From QALR01 sp045124015 (lineage in GTDB: Bacteria; Bacillota; Clostridia; Oscillospirales; CAG-272), in assembly GCA_045124015.1 (NCBI GenBank), contig JBGVLA010000108.1, forward strand, positions 1 through 52,471: a stretch of 52,471 nucleotides of DNA, read 5' to 3'. Below, piece after piece: positions 42,444-50,044 of this stretch (position 1 is the stretch's first letter; the number at the start of each line of letters is the position of its first letter). The notes beneath the pieces were generated by a model. That model worked only from the letters and a program-made list of their open reading frames with translations. It was not told the DNA's origin and made no database searches. The position numbers and the translations under genes are program-made.

Positions 42444-43217
42444 TCATTCTGCTTTTTCAGAAGGATTTTCCTCAGCCGGGGGCGGACACGCGCCTCCGAC
42501 GTAGACCATCGTGAGAAGAGAGAACACGAGTGCCTGAACGAATCCCGAGAAGAGGTCGAAATAGATCGACAAGAACGCGGGGATACCTGCTTGGAAGATA
42601 GGAGGCATCACCGTGGCGATCGCCTCGGGAAGCCAAGAAAACAGCAGGTTTGAAAGTGCGGCAAGCGCGGCGTAGATAAGAGCCGTCAGAACCGAACCGC
42701 CCGCGACGTTACCGAAATGACGGAACGCCATGGAGATGGGCTGTGCGATCTCGCTGACGATATTCATCGGCGTCATGACGACGATAGGCTCCGTGAAGCC
42801 CTTGAGCCATGCCAAAAAGCCGAAATTTTTGATGTTATGATACCATACCAGCCCCGTCGTTACGAGCGCCCACGCAAGCGTTACGGAAAGATCCGCCGTC
42901 GTGGAACGGAAAAGCTGCGTCATACCGATGAGCGTACCGAAGATGGAGCAAAGGAAAAGCGTTCCGATATAGGGCGCAAATTTCAGATTATGCTTGCCCA
43001 TCGTATCCTCCACGAGGTTATAGAGCATCGTTACGAGCTTTTCCACGACAACCTGCGCCCTGCCGGGGCGTTTCGTGAGCTTTCGCGTCAGAAAATACGA
43101 AAGCGTGATCAGTAAGATCGTTACGACAAGGAGCGATACCGTGGTTTGTGTGATCTTGATACCGCCGAGAATCGGAATTTCAAAATATATTTTAGGGCCT
43201 GTTACCGAAAGATCCAT
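42444..43217 (-). CDS. atpB: ATP synthase a subunit
   Basis: A 257-residue stator channel subunit with about five to six membrane helices. The essential arginine is in SMAFRHFGNVAGG, opposite the c-ring carboxylate. The C-terminal helix (SGFVQALVFSLLTMVYVGGA) is typical, followed by a short acidic tail. AAAGGGG precedes the ATG. Confidence 0.97.
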   Translation of the reverse strand: MDLSVTGPKIYFEIPILGGIKITQTTVSLLVVTILLITLSYFLTRKLTKRPGRAQVVVEKLVTMLYNLVEDTMGKHNLKFAPYIGTLFLCSIFGTLIGMTQLFRSTTADLSVTLAWALVTTGLVWYHNIKNFGFLAWLKGFTEPIVVMTPMNIVSEIAQPISMAFRHFGNVAGGSVLTALIYAALAALSNLLFSWLPEAIATVMPPIFQAGIPAFLSIYFDLFSGFVQALVFSLLTMVYVGGACPPPAEENPSEKAE

Positions 43218-43232
43218 ATATAGTCCCCTTTC

Positions 43233-43679
43233 TTATGCTTTTTTCTTACGAAATGCTTCTCGCGCCATCAAGATGGGGCGGAAAAGCAAGAGCGGAATGA
43301 CTGCCGGCAAGATCAAAGCGACCTTCAAAAGAACCGCCGCGACCAAAGCACCGAGCATCAAGATCTGGCGAAGAAGATACGAGGATTTCACAGCCTTCTG
43401 AATCTCCGCGGAATGCTGCAAAGCAAAAGCATCCGCCTCTTCTTCCGTCATCTCTTTGTTTCCGCGCATTTCCATCACGCGGTCGACCGCACGATTGACG
43501 GAAAACGAAAGAATCGCAAAATTCAGAACCGTTACCGCACTGCCGATCGCAGCACCTGTCAACACACGCCACTCAAATGCGCCAATTATAAGGTATACGC
43601 CGACAATGATGAGCGACGCCAAAAGCTCACCTGCGGCAAGAAACACAATATCGCCCAAAGGCATATTTTTCTTTTGCAA
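43233..43679 (-). CDS. AtpI-like ATP synthase accessory membrane protein
   Basis: A 148-residue protein with four predicted helices (about 8-30, 32-55, 93-112 and 114-132), directly before atpB, in the position and topology of AtpI, which assists c-ring assembly. Sequence similarity to E. coli AtpI is weak, so this rests mostly on context. The start is uncertain: a TTG six bases after GGAAGG, or an ATG five codons later. The gap to the preceding AtpZ-like gene is about 34 bp. Confidence 0.65.
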   Translation of the reverse strand: MQKKNMPLGDIVFLAAGELLASLIIVGVYLIIGAFEWRVLTGAAIGSAVTVLNFAILSFSVNRAVDRVMEMRGNKEMTEEEADAFALQHSAEIQKAVKSSYLLRQILMLGALVAAVLLKVALILPAVIPLLLFRPILMAREAFRKKKA

Positions 43680-43713
43680 ACTTTGCCTTCCTTTCTCAAG
43701 CAGAGCGTCATGC

Positions 43714-43980
43714 TTACTTTTTTCTTTTCTTCGCTCGTTCTTCCTGTTCCTTTTCCAACCGCTCCAGCCCCGCAAGCGCGGTCAGTAAGAAGCGTATCAT
43801 GGAATAAAACCCGACGGCTACACCCAAAATAATCAAAACGGCATAGATCCAACCGTCCATTCCCGCTTTCTCCACCAAAAGCCACGAAACAAGGATCGAA
43901 AGCCCGATGGGAGTCAAAAGATTAAAAAAAGATTGTATGACAATATTCAAGGCTTGCATCGCATTCATAAATGAATTCAT
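43714..43980 (-). CDS. AtpZ-like small membrane protein at the operon head
   Basis: An 88-residue protein with two hydrophobic helices (about 17-37 and 43-66) and a very basic C-terminus (EKEQEERAKKRKK). This matches the AtpZ/AtpQ family (putative F0F1 accessory, Mg2+ or Ca2+ related) often encoded first in ATP synthase operons. GAGAGGT precedes the ATG. Function is inferred from position and topology. Confidence 0.6.
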   Translation of the reverse strand: MNSFMNAMQALNIVIQSFFNLLTPIGLSILVSWLLVEKAGMDGWIYAVLIILGVAVGFYSMIRFLLTALAGLERLEKEQEERAKKRKK

Positions 43981-44018
43981 CGCGTTACCTCTCGTATTTG
44001 TTTTATCATAATAGAATT

Positions 44019-44047
44019 AGTTTACCATATAACAAGCAAAAAATCAA
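44019..44047 (-). promoter_or_regulatory. Promoter of the ATP synthase operon
   Basis: TTGATT and TAAACT with 17-bp spacing on the minus strand, about 40 bp before the first gene. Confidence 0.55.
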
Positions 44048-44148
44048 GCATTTATGCACGAATTTGATAGAAAGTTTTACACATTATTCATTTCTTTTGT
44101 TCCTTTTTGACAAAATGAATCAAAATGGAATCCAGAGGAAATTCGAAT

Positions 44149-44178
44149 GCAAAAAGCCGACGGATTTTTCCGTCGGCT
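44149..44178 (-). terminator. Terminator of the GH43 gene
   Basis: A 10-bp perfect stem (AGCCGACGGA/TCCGTCGGCT, loop TTTT) followed by TTTTTGC on the minus strand, about 60 bp beyond the GH43 stop codon. Confidence 0.82.
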
Positions 44179-44241
44179 CAAGATCATTTGTTTTTTCAAA
44201 TGTCATCCATATTCTTCGAGCAAACACAGGAAGAAAGGACT

Positions 44242-45756
44242 TTACAAAAGTGCTTTTGCCGCAACGCGAGTTACGGCGATCTCGCCATTTTCGCTGAAAA
44301 TTCCCCAATACGTTCCCGTAAAGGTCATGGTGTGTGTGATCTCTGTGCAAAGCAATGCCGTCTTACCACGTCCCAACTCCACGAAATCGTCATTTTTTTC
44401 ATAATAAAACGCATAACATTCTTCATCGCTCGTAATTTTCAGTTGGATCGATCCTTGATAATCGATCGCATGACGTGCAACAATGACGTCAATATCCGCG
44501 ATGCGCTTACGCAGGCATACGTAATGCTGACCATCGGCTTCTTTCGTGAGCAGAACGTCGTAATGATAATCACTGTTATAAAACGCGGTCAGTCCCGAGC
44601 ATTGACCGATCTGCACATCGCCTTCCAGCTTCGCAACCATTTCCATGCAAAAAGCCTGCTGGCGAACGGCGATCATGGTCGGATGTTCACGAAACGCAGA
44701 AATTCCGATCTCATCGCCCATCAGCACCAAGCGTCCACGCTCTAAGCGGTAACGATCACGTCTCGGATTGCGAACAAAATTCCAACGCAAATGCAATTTG
44801 TCATCCTCGAAATCATCCTCGAAATCAAGGCTCACGGGACACGGCGCAGGACCGGGAAGCTCACCTTCCATTTCGAAGTCGAGCACACCGCCCTCCCCTA
44901 CCGTCGGCCAACCGTCCTCATGCCATGTGAACGGCGCAAGGAACGTTTCTCGCCCGAGATTGTGGAGCATGACTCTCGGCAGCGGACGAACGCCAAGACA
45001 TACGAGCCACCAGTTTCCGTTTTGGTCCTCCACGATATCGGCATGACCCACTGCCTGAATGGGACGGGCAGGTTCATCACGATGCGAAAGTATCGGATTG
45101 TGCGGACATTTTTCATAAGGTCCGTAAATATCCTTTGCGCGTTGCATCGTTACCATATGACCATATTCCGTTCCGCCCTCCGCCAGCATCAGATAATACC
45201 AGCCATCCCGCTTATAAAGATGCGGTGCTTCGGCACATCTTCCGCCGCAACCGACAGAAATAAGGCGCGAATGTGAAAGCATCTCACCCGTAAAGGGATC
45301 GATCGCACAAAGGAAGATTCCCCATCCATCCTCACGATTTTCCGAACCGTTGGAAACGAAATAGCAAGTGCCGTCATCATCCCAGAAAAGAGAGGGATCG
45401 ATACCGCCCTGCTTGACCCACGCAGGCTCGCTCCACTTACCGTAGATATCTTTGGTATGCACGATAAAATTTCCGCCGCGGGTTACGTTCGTCGTGGTCA
45501 TAAAAAAGACGCCGTCATGATATCGAAGCGTTGGCGCATAAACACCGCTTGAAGGCTTGCCATGATGCAGAGAAAGTTGGCTATCCTCGGTCAAGCAATA
45601 ATGGATCAGCTCCCAGTTGATCAGATTTTTGCTGTGATAAATCGGAACGCCGGGAAAAAACTCAAACGTAGACGTGATGAGATAAAAATCCTCACCAACA
45701 CGGCAAATGCTCGGATCGGGATGAAAGCCCGAAAGAATCGGATTTTCATATTTCAT
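44242..45756 (-). CDS. Glycoside hydrolase family 43, probable beta-xylosidase
   Basis: A 504-residue cytoplasmic enzyme without signal peptide. The N-terminal five-bladed propeller has the GH43 residues D14 (GFHPDPS, general base), D120 (GGIDPSLFWDDDG) and E176 (CAEAPHLYKRDGWYY, general acid). The C-terminal half (about 310-504) is the beta-sandwich GH43_C2 domain of xylosidases. It should release xylose or arabinose from imported xylo-oligosaccharides. A GGAGG site precedes the ATG. It is monocistronic, and no xylose transporter or isomerase is nearby. Confidence 0.92.
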   Translation of the reverse strand: MKYENPILSGFHPDPSICRVGEDFYLITSTFEFFPGVPIYHSKNLINWELIHYCLTEDSQLSLHHGKPSSGVYAPTLRYHDGVFFMTTTNVTRGGNFIVHTKDIYGKWSEPAWVKQGGIDPSLFWDDDGTCYFVSNGSENREDGWGIFLCAIDPFTGEMLSHSRLISVGCGGRCAEAPHLYKRDGWYYLMLAEGGTEYGHMVTMQRAKDIYGPYEKCPHNPILSHRDEPARPIQAVGHADIVEDQNGNWWLVCLGVRPLPRVMLHNLGRETFLAPFTWHEDGWPTVGEGGVLDFEMEGELPGPAPCPVSLDFEDDFEDDKLHLRWNFVRNPRRDRYRLERGRLVLMGDEIGISAFREHPTMIAVRQQAFCMEMVAKLEGDVQIGQCSGLTAFYNSDYHYDVLLTKEADGQHYVCLRKRIADIDVIVARHAIDYQGSIQLKITSDEECYAFYYEKNDDFVELGRGKTALLCTEITHTMTFTGTYWGIFSENGEIAVTRVAAKALL

Positions 45757-45791
45757 ATGTCAGTCCTCCTGAAGTAAATTCTTTTTTCTAT

Positions 45792-45820
45792 ATTTTATCA
45801 AAACTACAAATGGAAGTCAA
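45792..45820 (-). promoter_or_regulatory. Promoter of the GH43 gene
   Basis: TTGACT and TAAAAT with 17-bp spacing on the minus strand. No obvious sugar-responsive operator was seen. Confidence 0.65.
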
Positions 45821-45869
45821 GAAAAACGCGAAATCTCGTATTCGATGAAAACATTTTTCGCATCCGTCT

Positions 45870-46538
45870 TCAATTTCTTTTTCCGACAAGCTTCATGAGC
45901 GTTTCTCCGGAATCGATATATTCCGTTGCGATCTCTCGGATCTTCTCTTGACCGAAATTAAAGCGGTCATAGACACCCACCGTCGGCATGCCGATCTTCA
46001 CAGCCGTTTCGATCGCCACCAAGGAATCCTCAAACACCCATGTGTTTGCAATATCTTCCCCCAAAAAGTCCGCCGCAAGCAAGAAAACATCCGGCTCGCT
46101 CTTGCCTTTTCCAATCGTGCCACAAGAAAAAATCTTCGAAAAATAGTTCTCTATTCCGCAATGCACGAGTGCAAGCTCAATCAGATCGGGGGCGGTTGCG
46201 GACGCAATACACATTTTGACCCCTTGGCTTCTGCAATATTCCAAAAAGTCCAAAACGCCGTCCTTTAATTCCACCTCTTCATTATAAAAATCGATCATCA
46301 CCTGAGTTGCGCGCATAAACAAGGCATCCGCGCTTTCCCCAAGTCCGTAATTTGCATGAATCAACGCCATCGCATCCTTCAAGGTAAGTGTCCGAACCTT
46401 TTTATCGTCCTCCGCACTGGGAAGAAACTGCGGATCGCCCAAGTATTCCGCTCCAACTTTTGCCCACAATACGTTCCAAACCTTCAAGGAATCGACAAGT
46501 GTTCCGTCCATATCAAAAATTGCCGCTTTGAGTTCCAT
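45870..46538 (-). CDS. HAD-superfamily phosphatase, beta-phosphoglucomutase/phosphoglycolate type
   Basis: A 222-residue HAD hydrolase. Motif I is FDMDGTLVDS with D9 as nucleophile and D11 as acid/base, motif II is IASAT, motif III is KGKSEPD, and motif IV is WVFEDSLVAIETAVKIGMPTVGV. A helical cap lies at about 16-85. Substrate is probably a small sugar phosphate, but the family does not allow a firm call. The ATG after GGGAG was chosen. A 12-bp palindrome sits in the promoter spacer. Confidence 0.88.
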   Translation of the reverse strand: MELKAAIFDMDGTLVDSLKVWNVLWAKVGAEYLGDPQFLPSAEDDKKVRTLTLKDAMALIHANYGLGESADALFMRATQVMIDFYNEEVELKDGVLDFLEYCRSQGVKMCIASATAPDLIELALVHCGIENYFSKIFSCGTIGKGKSEPDVFLLAADFLGEDIANTWVFEDSLVAIETAVKIGMPTVGVYDRFNFGQEKIREIATEYIDSGETLMKLVGKRN

Positions 46539-46610
46539 ATGCAATCTCCCTTTATTGAACTTTATATTTTATAATCATTATCATCACAGCCCACTGCCTA
46601 TTTAGATTTT

Positions 46611-46639
46611 ATGATATCACAAATTTGTGGATTTGTCAA
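46611..46639 (-). promoter_or_regulatory. Promoter of the HAD gene with palindrome in the spacer
   Basis: TTGACA and TATCAT with 17-bp spacing. CACAAATTTGTG, a perfect 12-bp palindrome, lies between them (46618-46629) and may be an operator. The -35 box touches the boundary of the 87-bp repeat that starts at 46638. Confidence 0.65.
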
Positions 46640-46724
46640 TGAAGCATTCGCTCCGCGGTCGGTTCGAGGGATAGGGGGTGCCTCCAAAACGAAAAAGCAC
46701 CCCTTTCGGGATGCTTCGTTTTGG
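46638..46724 (+). repeat. 87-bp direct repeat, copy A
   Basis: Nearly identical to copy B at 47518-47604, sharing CGGTCGGTTCGAGGGATAGG, CTCCAAAACGAAAAAGCA and TTTCGGGATGCTTCGTTTTGG. It contains a hairpin usable as terminator for the leftward orphan gene. Copy A stops exactly at CGTTTTGG, where copy B continues into tRNA-Cys. Confidence 0.85.
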
Positions 46725-46726
46725 CA

Positions 46727-46747
46727 CGAGTTGACGAAAAAGATGCC
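46727..46747 (+). repeat. 21-bp inverted repeat, left end of the orphan-gene segment
   Basis: CGAGTTGACGAAAAAGATGCC matches the reverse complement of 47363-47383 at 19 of 21 positions. The last base coincides with the end of the orphan gene. Confidence 0.75.
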
Positions 46748-47250
46748 TATGAATATTTAGTTTCGTCAAGCGGTGTTAGATCAAAATGGTGATGCTCGAT
46801 TTTTCCATAAATAGACCAGGTCTGATCAATTTTATCTGCCGGAAGCTCTGTCGGATTTCCATCACTGTCAGTTGTTGCCCAAATTAATCGCTCAGCTTGT
46901 ATCCAAGAGGATTCCTTTTTGAGTTCATCAATATGGTCAATGCTTTGATCTCCCCATTTGTCATCCTCAATCCACAGAAATTGCCCATTTTCAAGCAAAA
47001 GCAATACACTGCCCATAATCTCACTTACAAACCCCATGGCAACGCGAATGTTTATATCCATGTGGTGTACGGCAATAAAACGGAGAATAACACTACCCTC
47101 TAACTCATCATACTTTAAGAAAAGTTCCGCAGTATAACGATCGGGCATATAATTAACACGTTCAATTTTGAAATCGTGAAAATGCCAATTGCACTCCATA
47201 AAATTTTGAATACCTTTTTCTGAATGCTCAACTTCATACCAAACAGCCAT
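46747..47250 (-). CDS. Unknown protein in the tRNA-Cys island
   Basis: I do not recognise this 167-residue protein. It is acidic, rich in Trp, His and Asp, and soluble, with no signal peptide or membrane helix. Noticeable segments are CNWHFHDFKIERV near the N-terminus and IEHHHFDLTP near the C-terminus. The gene is visibly more AT-rich than its neighbours. It has a good ribosome binding site (AAAGGAG) and its own TTGAAA-17-TATAAT promoter. It is bracketed by 21-bp inverted repeats and longer direct repeats, which suggests acquisition as a unit. An immunity- or antitoxin-like role would fit such a setting but is only a guess. Confidence 0.7.
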   Translation of the reverse strand: MAVWYEVEHSEKGIQNFMECNWHFHDFKIERVNYMPDRYTAELFLKYDELEGSVILRFIAVHHMDINIRVAMGFVSEIMGSVLLLLENGQFLWIEDDKWGDQSIDHIDELKKESSWIQAERLIWATTDSDGNPTELPADKIDQTWSIYGKIEHHHFDLTPLDETKYS

Positions 47251-47270
47251 GTCATCACTCCTTTCCAAAA

Positions 47271-47299
47271 ATTATATCACATGTTCTGATATTTTTCAA
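47271..47299 (-). promoter_or_regulatory. Promoter of the orphan gene
   Basis: TTGAAA and TATAAT with 17-bp spacing on the minus strand, inside the inverted-repeat boundaries, so the segment carries its own promoter. Confidence 0.7.
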
Positions 47300-47362
47300 T
47301 ATTTACCGCAAAAGTTAAATGTTAAAGGTTCACATCTACTCCCTTGCCCAAAAATGCCCATT

Positions 47363-47383
47363 GGCATCTTTTTTGTCAACACG
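47363..47383 (-). repeat. 21-bp inverted repeat, right end of the orphan-gene segment
   Basis: Partner of 46727-46747. It is immediately followed by CGTTTTGGAGGCACC, a 15-bp match to the tRNA-Cys 3' end plus the start of its terminator, as if a remnant of a third copy. Confidence 0.75.
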
Positions 47384-47517
47384 TTTTGGAGGCACCTCCT
47401 CCCCAATCGCATAGTCGTTTCACGCGCGAAGACAAGCTTCACTTCTGAAACTCCTTGCTTTGTGGGGTATCGCGTCGAGAAAACGCCATAACATGGCGTT
47501 TTCTCTTGCTCACTCAG
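47384..47517. other. Non-coding remainder of the tRNA-Cys island
   Basis: No credible gene. It holds the truncated tRNA-Cys-like end and a perfect 12-bp hairpin (GAGAAAACGCCA/TGGCGTTTTCTC at about 47479-47507). It may be the residue of a deleted gene. Confidence 0.5.
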
Positions 47518-47601
47518 AATGAACTGCCGCTTTGCGGTCGGTTCGAGGGATAGGGTGGTGTCTCCAAAACGAAAAAGCATCCCTTTCGGGATGCTTCGTT
47601 T

Positions 47602-47604
<3 letters not shown>
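47518..47604 (+). repeat. 87-bp direct repeat, copy B
   Basis: Partner of copy A. Its right part is the terminator of tRNA-Cys and it overlaps the encoded CCA end. Confidence 0.85.

Positions 47605-47615
<11 letters not shown>
47553..47615 (-). terminator. tRNA-Cys terminator within a long inverted repeat that includes the tRNA 3' end
   Basis: The inner stem GCATCCC/GGGATGC (loop GAAA) followed by TTTTTCGTTTT on the minus strand is a normal terminator. The outer arms (47553-47573 and 47595-47615, one mismatch) extend the pairing so that 14 nt of tRNA-Cys, including the acceptor 3' strand and CCA, are complementary to the trailer. Confidence 0.75.
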
Positions 47616-47676
<61 letters not shown>

Positions 47677-47795
47677 GGAATATGGCTTTTTCGCCATATA
47701 AAGATATGAAAAAGAAAAAAGTGAAAAGCATCAACACTCTCGGGGGGAGCTTTACTTTTCACCGTGAGCATTTTCACCTGCTCCAAGAATGATAA

Positions 47796-47871
47796 TGGAG
47801 CGGATTACGGGGCTCGAACCCGCCACCTCGACCTTGGCAAGGTCGCGCTCTACCAAATGAGCTAAATCCGC
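47796..47871 (-). tRNA. tRNA-Gly (GCC), copy 2
   Basis: Identical in sequence to the tRNA-Gly at 32975-33050, with encoded CCA. It lies between tRNA-Phe and tRNA-Cys in the operon; 119 bp separate it from tRNA-Cys. Confidence 0.97.
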
Positions 47872-47877
47872 ATAAGA

Positions 47878-47953
47878 TGGTGCCTCCGATCGGAATCGAA
47901 CCAACGACACGGGGATTTTCAGTCCCCTGCTCTACCAACTGAGCTACAGAGGC
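47878..47953 (-). tRNA. tRNA-Phe (GAA)
   Basis: A 76-nt gene with anticodon GAA in a CTGAAAA loop, acceptor stem GCCTCTG/CGGAGGC and encoded CCA; 6 bp from tRNA-Gly. Confidence 0.97.
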
Positions 47954-47969
47954 AAACCTTACATAAAAA

Positions 47970-47987
47970 ATTGACCTTTCGGTCAGT
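47970..47987 (-). other. Hairpin between tRNA-Asp and tRNA-Phe
   Basis: GACTGACC and GGTCAATT pair around GAAA and are followed by TTTTTAT on the minus strand. It looks like a weak terminator inside the tRNA operon and may partially attenuate or guide processing. Confidence 0.5.
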
Positions 47988-47996
47988 CTTTTATAT

Positions 47997-48073
47997 TGGC
48001 GACCCGAAGGGGACTCGAACCCCTGACCTCTAGCGTGACAGGCTAGCGTTCTAACCAACTGAACTACCGGGCC
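47997..48073 (-). tRNA. tRNA-Asp (GTC)
   Basis: A 77-nt gene with anticodon GTC (CTGTCAC loop), acceptor stem GGCCCGG/TCGGGTC and encoded CCA; second in the leftward operon. Confidence 0.97.
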
Positions 48074-48077
48074 AAAA

Positions 48078-48153
48078 TGGTGGGAACAATAGGGCTCGAA
48101 CCTATGACCCTCTGCTTGTAAGGCAGATGCTCTCCCAGCTGAGCTATGCTCCC
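48078..48153 (-). tRNA. tRNA-Val (TAC)
   Basis: A 76-nt gene with anticodon TAC (CTTACAA loop), acceptor stem GGGAGCA/TGTTCCC and encoded CCA; first in the leftward operon, 4 bp before tRNA-Asp. Confidence 0.97.
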
Positions 48154-48187
48154 ATTTTGCTTGGGCTGTTGCCCTTGCGTGATACCT

Positions 48188-48216
48188 ATCATACCACAAC
48201 TTTTTTTATTTGTCAA
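48188..48216 (-). promoter_or_regulatory. Promoter of the five-tRNA operon
   Basis: TTGACA and TATGAT with 17-bp spacing on the minus strand. The stretch 48217-48433 beyond it contains no gene. It is T-rich on the plus strand, which could supply UP-element-like sequence to both divergent tRNA promoters. Confidence 0.75.
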
Positions 48217-48433
48217 TACCTTTTTGAAAGTTTTTTCGTTTTTTTCAAAAAAGTTTTTCACCCCAAAATCAGGGAAAAATCCATATGATCTCCCCCCTGT
48301 TTTGCATGAGCAAAATGAGTATTTCCTTTGGTCATTCTAAATCGATTTTTCTCTCATTAAATGTGAAAAACATCCCCCCCTAAAAAGCCGATCAACTTTT
48401 TTCGAATTTTTTCAACTTTTTTCAAAAAACCTA

Positions 48434-48462
48434 TTGACAAATGCAAAACACCGTGATATAAT
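48434..48462 (+). promoter_or_regulatory. Promoter of tRNA-Met/tRNA-Glu
   Basis: Perfect TTGACA and TATAAT with 17-bp spacing, preceded by runs of T and A, 42 bp before tRNA-Met. Confidence 0.85.
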
Positions 48463-48503
48463 AGTCGAGCAATCAACCGAACAGCAGTGTTCAAGAGATG
48501 TAT

Positions 48504-48580
48504 GGCGGAATAGCTCAGTTGGCTAGAGCGCTCGGTTCATACCCGAAAGGTCGTGGGTTCAAATCCAACTTCCGCTACCA
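48504..48580 (+). tRNA. tRNA-Met (CAT), elongator type
   Basis: A 77-nt gene with anticodon CAT, acceptor stem GGCGGAA/TTCCGCT and encoded CCA. The paired G1-U72 end excludes the initiator, and the sequence resembles elongator Met of Firmicutes more than tRNA-Ile2. Confidence 0.93.
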
Positions 48581-48604
48581 TGGCAACTACGGTTGCCATC
48601 GTTT

Positions 48605-48679
48605 GGCCCGGTGGTCAAGCGGCTAAGACACCGCCCTTTCACGGCGGTAACACGGGTTCGATTCCCGTCCGGGTCACCA
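48605..48679 (+). tRNA. tRNA-Glu (TTC)
   Basis: A 75-nt gene with anticodon TTC (CTTTCAC loop), acceptor stem GGCCCGG/CCGGGTC and encoded CCA; 24 bp after tRNA-Met. Confidence 0.97.
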
Positions 48680-48724
48680 AAACAAAAAGACAGGTACGTA
48701 AGTATCTGTCTTTTTGTTTTTATG
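48679..48724 (+). terminator. Terminator of tRNA-Met/tRNA-Glu
   Basis: A 15-bp perfect stem (AAAACAAAAAGACAG and complement) whose right arm ends in TTTTTGTTTTT. It begins at the last base of the tRNA. Confidence 0.88.
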
Positions 48725-48842
48725 AATCAGAAAATGAGGGGAATCGAAGAAAGCGGTAGTGAATGACAGCCTAAATGGCTGTCAGAGCCGCGACGACCAA
48801 ATTCTCGCTACTACTTTTTCCGTTATTTTTTCAAGAAAACGC
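48725..48842. other. Non-coding stretch with a GACAGCC palindrome
   Basis: No gene. It contains TGACAGCC/GGCTGTCA around TAAAT (48763-48783) in a GC-rich context unlike the flanks. It could be a dispersed repeat, but only one copy is in the window. Confidence 0.4.
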
Positions 48843-48871
48843 TTTACTTTTTTATGTTCTTCCTATATAAT
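48843..48871 (+). promoter_or_regulatory. Promoter of the GH27 gene
   Basis: TTTACT and TATAAT with 17-bp spacing, 40 bp before the start codon. Confidence 0.55.
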
Positions 48872-48910
48872 ATGGGCAAAGAAATTTTTTATATAAAGGA
48901 GAACTTCAAA

Positions 48911-50044
48911 ATGTTAGCAAAAACACCGCCGATGGGTTGGAACTCATGGAACACGTTCGGAGAAAAGATCAACGAGCAGATGATTATGGAAATGGCTGAT
49001 TTCATGGTCGAAAAAGGACTTTTGGATGCAGGCTATGAATATCTCGTCATTGACGATTGCTGGTCGGAAAAGAAGCGCGACGAAAACGGAAATCTCGTGG
49101 CTGACCACGAAAAATTCCCTCACGGTATGAAATATGTTGCCGATTACGTTCACTCCAAGGGTCTGAAATTCGGTATGTATTCCTGCTGCGGTCCGCTCAC
49201 CTGTGCAGGCTATCCCGGTAGCTTCGGTCATGAATTCGAAGATGCAAAATTCTTCGCTGAGGTCGGCATCGATCTTCTCAAATACGATAACTGCTATCAT
49301 CCCTCCGCATCCAACAGACTTGGTTATAACCGTATGTCCATGGCGCTCAAGGCAAGCGGCAGAGAGATCCTCTTCTCTGCTTGTAACTGGGGCAACGAAA
49401 AGGTTTGGGAATGGGCACGTTCCGCAGGCATCCATATGTATCGCTCCACAGGTGATATCTTTGATTCCTTTGAATCCATTTGCCGTCTTTCCGAAAGCCA
49501 AAAGCCCAATCTCGGTTATTCGGGTGTTGGTTGCTTCAACGACATCGATATGCTCGTCGTTGGCATGAAGGGCAAAGGCAACGTCGGTATCGAAAGCGGT
49601 TGCACCGATGCACAGTATCGTTATCATTTTGCGATCTGGTGTATGTTCATGTCGCCGCTCATGATCGGTTGCGACATTCGTGAGCTTTCCGATGAGACCT
49701 ATGCGCTTCTCACAAACAAGGATCTTATCGCCATCAACCAGGATGAAGAAGCGCGTCCGCCTATCTTCGTGCGCGATAACCGCGGTCAGCATGATAATAC
49801 CATCTGCTTTAAGCACCTCGCAAACGGTGAATACGCCATCGCATTCTTTAACCCCTCCGAAAAGCGCAGAAAGATCATGCTTCCTTATTATGAAATCGGT
49901 CTTGATCCGCTTTGCGGTTATGGTTTCGAGGTCAAGGATTGCTTTACAGGCGAAAATCTCGGCGTACACAAAGAATATCTGGATATGTATGTCGAGGCAG
50001 GCGATTGCCGCGTATTCCGTGCTAAGCTCGTTTCGGTGAAATAA
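48911..50044 (+). CDS. Glycoside hydrolase family 27, alpha-galactosidase
   Basis: A 377-residue retaining enzyme, without signal peptide, that removes alpha-linked galactose. It has the family's TPPMGWNSWNTFG start, YLVIDDCW, nucleophile D126 in LLKYDNCY, and acid/base D213 in GCFNDIDMLVVG. The C-terminal beta-domain is present and the length is normal. The ATG follows AAAGGAGAAC; an in-frame start 19 codons upstream would lie in the promoter. The downstream small gene overlaps its stop by one base. Confidence 0.95.
   Translation: MLAKTPPMGWNSWNTFGEKINEQMIMEMADFMVEKGLLDAGYEYLVIDDCWSEKKRDENGNLVADHEKFPHGMKYVADYVHSKGLKFGMYSCCGPLTCAGYPGSFGHEFEDAKFFAEVGIDLLKYDNCYHPSASNRLGYNRMSMALKASGREILFSACNWGNEKVWEWARSAGIHMYRSTGDIFDSFESICRLSESQKPNLGYSGVGCFNDIDMLVVGMKGKGNVGIESGCTDAQYRYHFAIWCMFMSPLMIGCDIRELSDETYALLTNKDLIAINQDEEARPPIFVRDNRGQHDNTICFKHLANGEYAIAFFNPSEKRRKIMLPYYEIGLDPLCGYGFEVKDCFTGENLGVHKEYLDMYVEAGDCRVFRAKLVSVK

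Noticed and set aside
46727..47383. Integron gene cassette with attC site.
   Set aside because: The inverted repeats begin with GTTGAC/GTCAAC but do not fit the GTTRRRY/RYYYAAC core pattern, and no integrase is nearby.
48553..48759. A 68-codon open frame over tRNA-Met and tRNA-Glu.
   Set aside because: It reads through two clear tRNA genes and a terminator and has no ribosome binding site.
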